Positions 60,411 through 64,000 of a DNA stretch of 64,000 nt are shown one piece after another; the first letter of the stretch is position 1, and the number at the start of each line of letters is the position of its first letter. A program made the translations under genes and the position numbers. Source of the stretch: Fodinibius sp. Rm-B-1B1-1 (GTDB lineage Bacteria > Bacteroidota > Rhodothermia > Balneolales > Balneolaceae); assembly GCF_038594945.1 (NCBI RefSeq), contig NZ_JBCFYD010000001.1, forward strand, positions 496,001 to 560,000. The letters are read 5' to 3'. The notes under the pieces were generated by a model. That model was not told the DNA's origin. It worked only from the letters and a program-made list of their open reading frames with translations, and did no database searches.

Positions 60411-61024
60411 ACAAGCAAAACCAAGATTACACTGATACGAAATGGATGGGCGCCGGCCTTTTTGCCGCGTTTGTGGCATCCCTCTGCTGCGTAACTCCAG
60501 TGTTGGCATTTCTGGCAGGTATTAGCGGTGTGGCATCGACCTTTTCATGGGTTGAGCCTTTTCGGCCGTATTTAATTGGTCTGACCGCCCTGCTGCTGGG
60601 ATTCGCCTGGTATCAAAAGCTCAGGCCCCAATGGGATCCGGAATGTACCTGTGAGGAGGACCACTCTTTCTGGCAGACCAAAGGATTTCTGGGTGTGGTA
60701 ACCGTCCTGGCTGCCCTGCTGCTGGCATTCCCGTATTATTCGGACGCCTTTTTCCCCAGCCAAGAAAAACAAGTGGTTTATGTACAGGAAAGCCAGGTGC
60801 ATACCATCACCTGGGACATTAAAGGCATGACCTGCACCGGGTGCGAGGCGACTGTCGAAAATGCTGCCAGCGGTGTAGATGGGGTTCTAGAAGCTGACGC
60901 TTCGTATGATACCGGTAAGGCGACCGTTAAATACGATCAGAGCAAGACCAACCGGGAGGCCATTACAGCTGCTATTAATGAGACCGGATTTACTGTCGTT
61001 AATAATGTAGAACCGAACAATTAA
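60407..61024 (+). CDS. merTP: MerT-MerP fusion: mercuric ion transporter with C-terminal HMA domain
   Basis: 205 residues: three spans with the MerT CC pair (C27, C28; SLCCVTPV) in the first, C80 and C82 in a cytoplasmic loop (ECTCEE), and a C-terminal MerP-like domain after residue 130 with GMTCTGCEATV (C143, C146). It would carry Hg(II) from the periplasm to a cytoplasmic reductase. Fusion of MerT and MerP in one chain is known in this phylum. Translation is coupled to the ArsR gene by ATGA overlap; the next gene follows after three bases. Confidence 0.92.
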   Translation: MNKQNQDYTDTKWMGAGLFAAFVASLCCVTPVLAFLAGISGVASTFSWVEPFRPYLIGLTALLLGFAWYQKLRPQWDPECTCEEDHSFWQTKGFLGVVTVLAALLLAFPYYSDAFFPSQEKQVVYVQESQVHTITWDIKGMTCTGCEATVENAASGVDGVLEADASYDTGKATVKYDQSKTNREAITAAINETGFTVVNNVEPNN

Positions 61025-61027
61025 ACG

Positions 61028-61237
61028 ATGTCGAATATTACTAAAATATCTACAATCACCTGTCCTGAATGCGGGAATCAATCGGAGGAGGAAATGCCAA
61101 CCGATTCCTGCCAGTTTTTTTGGGAGTGTCCGAATTGCGAAGAAGTACTAAAACCACAAAATGGCGACTGCTGCGTGTTCTGTTCATACGGGGATACCCC
61201 ATGTCCGCCTATTCAAGCCAATAAATCCTGTTGCTGA
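61028..61237 (+). CDS. GDCCVxCSYG small metal-binding protein
   Basis: 69 residues with Cys pairs CPECG, CPNCEE, the family motif GDCCVFCSYGD, CPP and a terminal SCC. Such GDCCVxC proteins are common in mercury operons and probably carry or bind Hg(II) in the cytoplasm. The gene lies between the MerT-MerP fusion and the reductase-like gene, almost without gaps. The function is inferred from operon context. Confidence 0.85.
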   Translation: MSNITKISTITCPECGNQSEEEMPTDSCQFFWECPNCEEVLKPQNGDCCVFCSYGDTPCPPIQANKSCC

Positions 61238-61238
61238 T

Positions 61239-62588
61239 ATGGCTAAACACTTTGACCTCATTGTTATTGGCACCGGATCGGGCGGCTCAACGGCCGCCGG
61301 AAAATGCGCAACAGCGGGCTGGAAAGTTGCACAAATTGACTCGCGCCCCTTTGGAGGTACCTGCGCCCGTCGGGGCTGCGACCCCAAAAAAGTGCTGGTC
61401 GGGGCCGCTGAACTAATTGATTGGAACCTTAGGATGAAGGGCCACGGTATTTCCGGTGCTACGTCCATCGATTGGCAGGAGTTGATGGAATTCAAACGCA
61501 CCTTTACCCAGCCCGTACCGGAAAATCGAGAAAAGGGCATGGAGAGGGTAGGCATTACTCCTATTCACGGACGGGCATCTTTTGTAGATGAAGAAACCAT
61601 TGAGGTAAATGGCGAAACCCTGAAAGCTAATAATTTTCTTATTGCCGCCGGAGCAAAACCAGCTCCACTTCCTATCGATGGATTTGAGCACTTAATCACC
61701 AGTACACAATTCTTAGAACTGGACGAACTACCCGACAAACTTATTTTTGTGGGCGGAGGGTATATATCCTTTGAGTTTGCCTTTATCGCTGCACTGGCAG
61801 GCGCCCAGGTAGAAATTCTGCATCAAGGAGAGCGCCCCCTGGAAGGTTTTGATGCAGATTTAGTTAACATACTGTTGGAGAGGACCGGAGAATTAAATAT
61901 CAAGGTCCATCTGAATACCGAAGTAAAGTCCGTTACAAAGGATGGAAATTCTTATAGAGTAGAAGCCTCTCAAAAGGGTAATGCGCAAACCTATACAGGA
62001 AACCTGGTCATCCACGGTGCCGGTCGCGTTCCTGACATAGATAATATGCAACTGAAAGAAGGAAACGTAGAACGAACTAAAGAAGGAATTAAGGTAAATG
62101 AGTACCTGCAAAGTATTAGCAATCCCAACGTTTATGCTGCCGGTGATGCCGTTGATTCCAATGGCCTGCCATTAACCCCGGTAGCCGGATTTGAATCTCA
62201 TGTTGTTGCTTCGAATCTGCTGGATGGAAACCACCGAAAAGCAGAATATCCGGCTCAGCCTACCGCAGTGTTTACCATCCCGCCTCTGGCTATGGTCGGG
62301 TTAACCGAACAACAGGCTCGCGATGCGGGCAATGACATAGAGGTCAACTTCAAAAAAACAGATGAATGGTATTCCTACCGGCGGACCAATGAATCAACCG
62401 CTGCTTTTAAAACCATCATCAATAAAGAAACCGGTCACATACTCGGAGCTCATATTTTAGGGAGTAAGGCTGAAGAGATTATTAACCTCTTTGCAATGGC
62501 TATGAACCAGAACCTGAAAGCAACAGCACTAAAAAAGATGGTCTATGCTTATCCTTCTCATGCTTCCGATATTCCGTATATGGTTTAA
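61239..62588 (+). CDS. MerA-like FAD/NAD(P) disulfide oxidoreductase without C-terminal Cys pair
   Basis: The start is ATG 61239. FAD motif VIGTGSGGSTAA, redox-active C42 and C47 in GGTCARRGCDPKKV, NAD(P) motif FVGGGYISFEFA and the final FAD motif NVYAAGDAVD are present. There is no N-terminal HMA domain, and the C-terminus ends YAYPSHASDIPYMV. The vicinal Cys pair that delivers Hg(II) to the active site of classical MerA is absent, and the dimer-interface His-Pro-Thr is replaced by Pro-Ser-His. It could reduce mercury with help from the GDCC protein, or a different substrate. It is the last gene of the mer operon. Confidence 0.85.
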   Translation: MAKHFDLIVIGTGSGGSTAAGKCATAGWKVAQIDSRPFGGTCARRGCDPKKVLVGAAELIDWNLRMKGHGISGATSIDWQELMEFKRTFTQPVPENREKGMERVGITPIHGRASFVDEETIEVNGETLKANNFLIAAGAKPAPLPIDGFEHLITSTQFLELDELPDKLIFVGGGYISFEFAFIAALAGAQVEILHQGERPLEGFDADLVNILLERTGELNIKVHLNTEVKSVTKDGNSYRVEASQKGNAQTYTGNLVIHGAGRVPDIDNMQLKEGNVERTKEGIKVNEYLQSISNPNVYAAGDAVDSNGLPLTPVAGFESHVVASNLLDGNHRKAEYPAQPTAVFTIPPLAMVGLTEQQARDAGNDIEVNFKKTDEWYSYRRTNESTAAFKTIINKETGHILGAHILGSKAEEIINLFAMAMNQNLKATALKKMVYAYPSHASDIPYMV

Positions 62589-62736
62589 CCTATTTTATCT
62601 TCTGTTGTTTTCGAAAAACATGTTAAAATTTTGCAATCACTAAAAACCTATAATAGTCTTTTAAGTTCTTAGTCATTTTCGCTTTTTTCCCTCCCAGCTA
62701 TTCCCTAACTTTGGGCTTAATTTAAAAGATTTCCAA

Positions 62737-63207
62737 ATGCATCAGATCCAATCCACATACAAGAAAAGCCTCAAGAGCATCACGCTTGCCCTTCTTTTCC
62801 TGTTTGGACTGCATTTTCTTAGCATCCACGGATTTGTTGACAGTCTCGTCTATTGTTTTGAAGAAGATGGGCAAATCAATATCGAATCAGAAGTCGGTTC
62901 CATCTTCAGCTTCCCTTCGGAAGATGTCGTTCATGCTGAAGATCAGCACGTTCATGAAGAGCCTACCTTTGATAATGTAGAAGACAGTCACCATGATGTC
63001 TCCCTTTCTCTGATTTGCTCAAAAGAACAACAGACCACCCGGTTTGATCAAGAACGCACACTCAAATTTCTTGATGGAATTCTGAACAGTAAGGTTGAAA
63101 ACCTCCCGCAATCACGGGTCTTTCAACTTGTTTCTTACAGCCCTCCTTTGATTGAGGATACGATAACAGCTTCGCTCAAAACGGTTGTTCGCATCCTCTA
63201 CAACTAA
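62737..63207 (+). CDS. Exported His-containing protein of unknown family, 156 residues
   Basis: A signal peptide (SITLALLFLFGLHFLSIHG) precedes an acidic and His-rich segment (EDVVHAEDQHVHEE, VEDSHHDVS) that could bind metal. No family is recognised. It precedes an outer-membrane efflux gene in the same direction; small exported proteins of this type often open RND efflux operons in related bacteria. It is the second such orphan, after that at 33601. Confidence 0.6.
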   Translation: MHQIQSTYKKSLKSITLALLFLFGLHFLSIHGFVDSLVYCFEEDGQINIESEVGSIFSFPSEDVVHAEDQHVHEEPTFDNVEDSHHDVSLSLICSKEQQTTRFDQERTLKFLDGILNSKVENLPQSRVFQLVSYSPPLIEDTITASLKTVVRILYN

Positions 63208-63326
63208 GTAGTTCCAGCCCTTCCATATCGCCATTTCACTTGCAAGTAATGTAATCAGGTAAGGAATAGTTATATCCTTCTGGTTCTGCTTGCCCCTCTA
63301 TAACAACAAAAATTGGCTGGAAACAC

Positions 63327-64000
63327 ATGAAATTATTTAAACCACTACTGGCCCTCGGCATGCTTGTGCTTGCTGCCGGTTGTGCCACAGAAGAAACCGT
63401 TATTGAACCACCTTCAGAAAGCACACTGGGAGACCAAACCTACGAGACGTCTCCCGCCTTAAATATGAACGTAAACTCGCAGGATACTACAACCAAGGTC
63501 ACCATTTCAGATACGCTGACCTTCTCGGATGCGCTGTCCAAAGCCCTGCTCGAAAATCCCCAGCTGCAAAGCTACGGCTGGCAGGTGCGCGTCAAAGAAG
63601 CCGAACGCATTCAGGCTTCGCTTCTTCCGAACCCAACTCTTAACGCCGAGATGGAAAACTTTGGCGGGACGGGACCCTTTGAAGGCTACGACGGCCGAGA
63701 AGTAACCGTCAAATTGGGACAGAAAATCCTGCTGGGCGCTGACCGACTTAAGCGCAAACGACTGGCAAGAGCCACAAAAGAGTTGGCCGGATGGGATTAT
63801 GAAGCCCAACGGCTGGACGTGCTGACCGGAGTGACCAAAGCCTACATCTCAGCACTGGAAGCTCAGCGCCAGTGGCAGCAGCAAAAAGAGCTGGTTGATG
63901 TGGCGCAAAACCTGTACAACTCCATATCTGCCCAAGTGAAGGCCGGAAAAGTCTCCAAGCTGGCCCAGACCAAAGCCCAGGTTGAGCTTTCCCGCGCAAA
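63327..64000 (+). CDS. TolC-family outer-membrane efflux lipoprotein (CusC/CzcC type), 3' truncated by the window
   Basis: The ATG at 63327 opens a frame that runs off the window edge. A signal peptide ends in the lipobox LVLAAGCAT. From about residue 60 the OEP pattern starts: LTFSDALSKALLENPQLQ, then helical repeats with ISALEAQRQWQQQKELVDVAQ. It is the outer-membrane channel of a tripartite metal efflux pump; adaptor and RND genes should follow beyond 64000. The visible part is about 224 residues of the usual 420-470. Confidence 0.9.
   Translation, partial: MKLFKPLLALGMLVLAAGCATEETVIEPPSESTLGDQTYETSPALNMNVNSQDTTTKVTISDTLTFSDALSKALLENPQLQSYGWQVRVKEAERIQASLLPNPTLNAEMENFGGTGPFEGYDGREVTVKLGQKILLGADRLKRKRLARATKELAGWDYEAQRLDVLTGVTKAYISALEAQRQWQQQKELVDVAQNLYNSISAQVKAGKVSKLAQTKAQVELSRA

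Noticed and set aside
62700-62736. A fifth copy of the TTTAAG promoter element upstream of the gene at 62737
   Set aside because: The sequence is TTTGGG-N5-TTTAAA, two mismatched halves, and it abuts the start codon, leaving no room for a -10 hexamer.
1-64000. CRISPR arrays, tRNA or rRNA genes
   Set aside because: No regularly spaced direct repeats of 23-40 bases, no tRNA cloverleaf with CCA-type end and no rRNA-like stretch was noticed while reading. A dedicated scan would still be needed to exclude a single tRNA.

Overview
The window looks like chromosomal DNA from a Balneolota/Rhodothermota-type bacterium (Bacteroidota-related, probably marine or halophilic). The evidence is the style of the small copper-resistance families (SHOCT mini-proteins, DUF302, DUF411, DUF5676, DUF4105), lipoprotein export signals, and metal-stress genes arranged as an accessory island. 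No rRNA or tRNA gene and no CRISPR array was seen, so the taxonomy is an inference. || Layout. (1) Bases 1-806 hold the end of an AbiEii-type nucleotidyltransferase toxin. (2) Bases 819-7472 are a visibly AT-rich block of five minus-strand genes: a TIR/deoxyribosyltransferase-like effector, a YaaC-like protein, a HEPN protein with RxxxxH, a PD-(D/E)xK-like protein with a four-fold C-terminal repeat, and a DUF4365 nuclease-TPR fusion. This looks like an undescribed defence island. (3) Bases 7701-28816 are a GC-richer block of 24 tightly packed plus-strand genes. It contains a run of small single-span proteins with basic C-terminal tails, a RadA-like ATPase, a 2417-residue fusion of a RelA/SpoT-like domain with a DNA methylase and helicase, two adjacent beta-rich capsid candidates, a spike-like protein with an internal duplication, and three peptidoglycan-acting proteins plus a transglutaminase-like protein. 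It ends in a holin-like lysis set. No terminase, portal, tail, integrase or polymerase was recognised. The simplest reading is a provirus or satellite of a tailless, membrane-containing icosahedral virus; Salisaeta icosahedral phage 1, which infects a Rhodothermota host, is the obvious comparison. (4) Bases 28823-64000 are lspA followed by a large copper/mercury/cadmium island. || How the metal island works. A CmtR-like sensor precedes a CDF exporter. A multicopper oxidase, DUF411, TlpA and DsbD-like proteins handle periplasmic copper and thiols. A P1B-3 ATPase, PII-like protein, DUF302, Met-rich protein, M50 protease, archaeal-type GAPDH and ICMT-like protein follow. Two ATP-cone fusion proteins, a cytochrome, a patatin, a CusS/CusR-like two-component pair, CopA/CopB and an ArsP-type permease come next. 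The last part is a mercury module: MerR, CadC-like ArsR, MerT-MerP fusion, GDCC protein and MerA-like reductase. The window closes on a truncated CusC/CzcC-type outer-membrane efflux gene. Four promoters in this island carry the same tandem TTTAAG-N5-TTTAAG element 10-11 bases upstream of a -10-like hexamer. One of them lies between the response regulator and copA, so this is probably the copper regulon signal.
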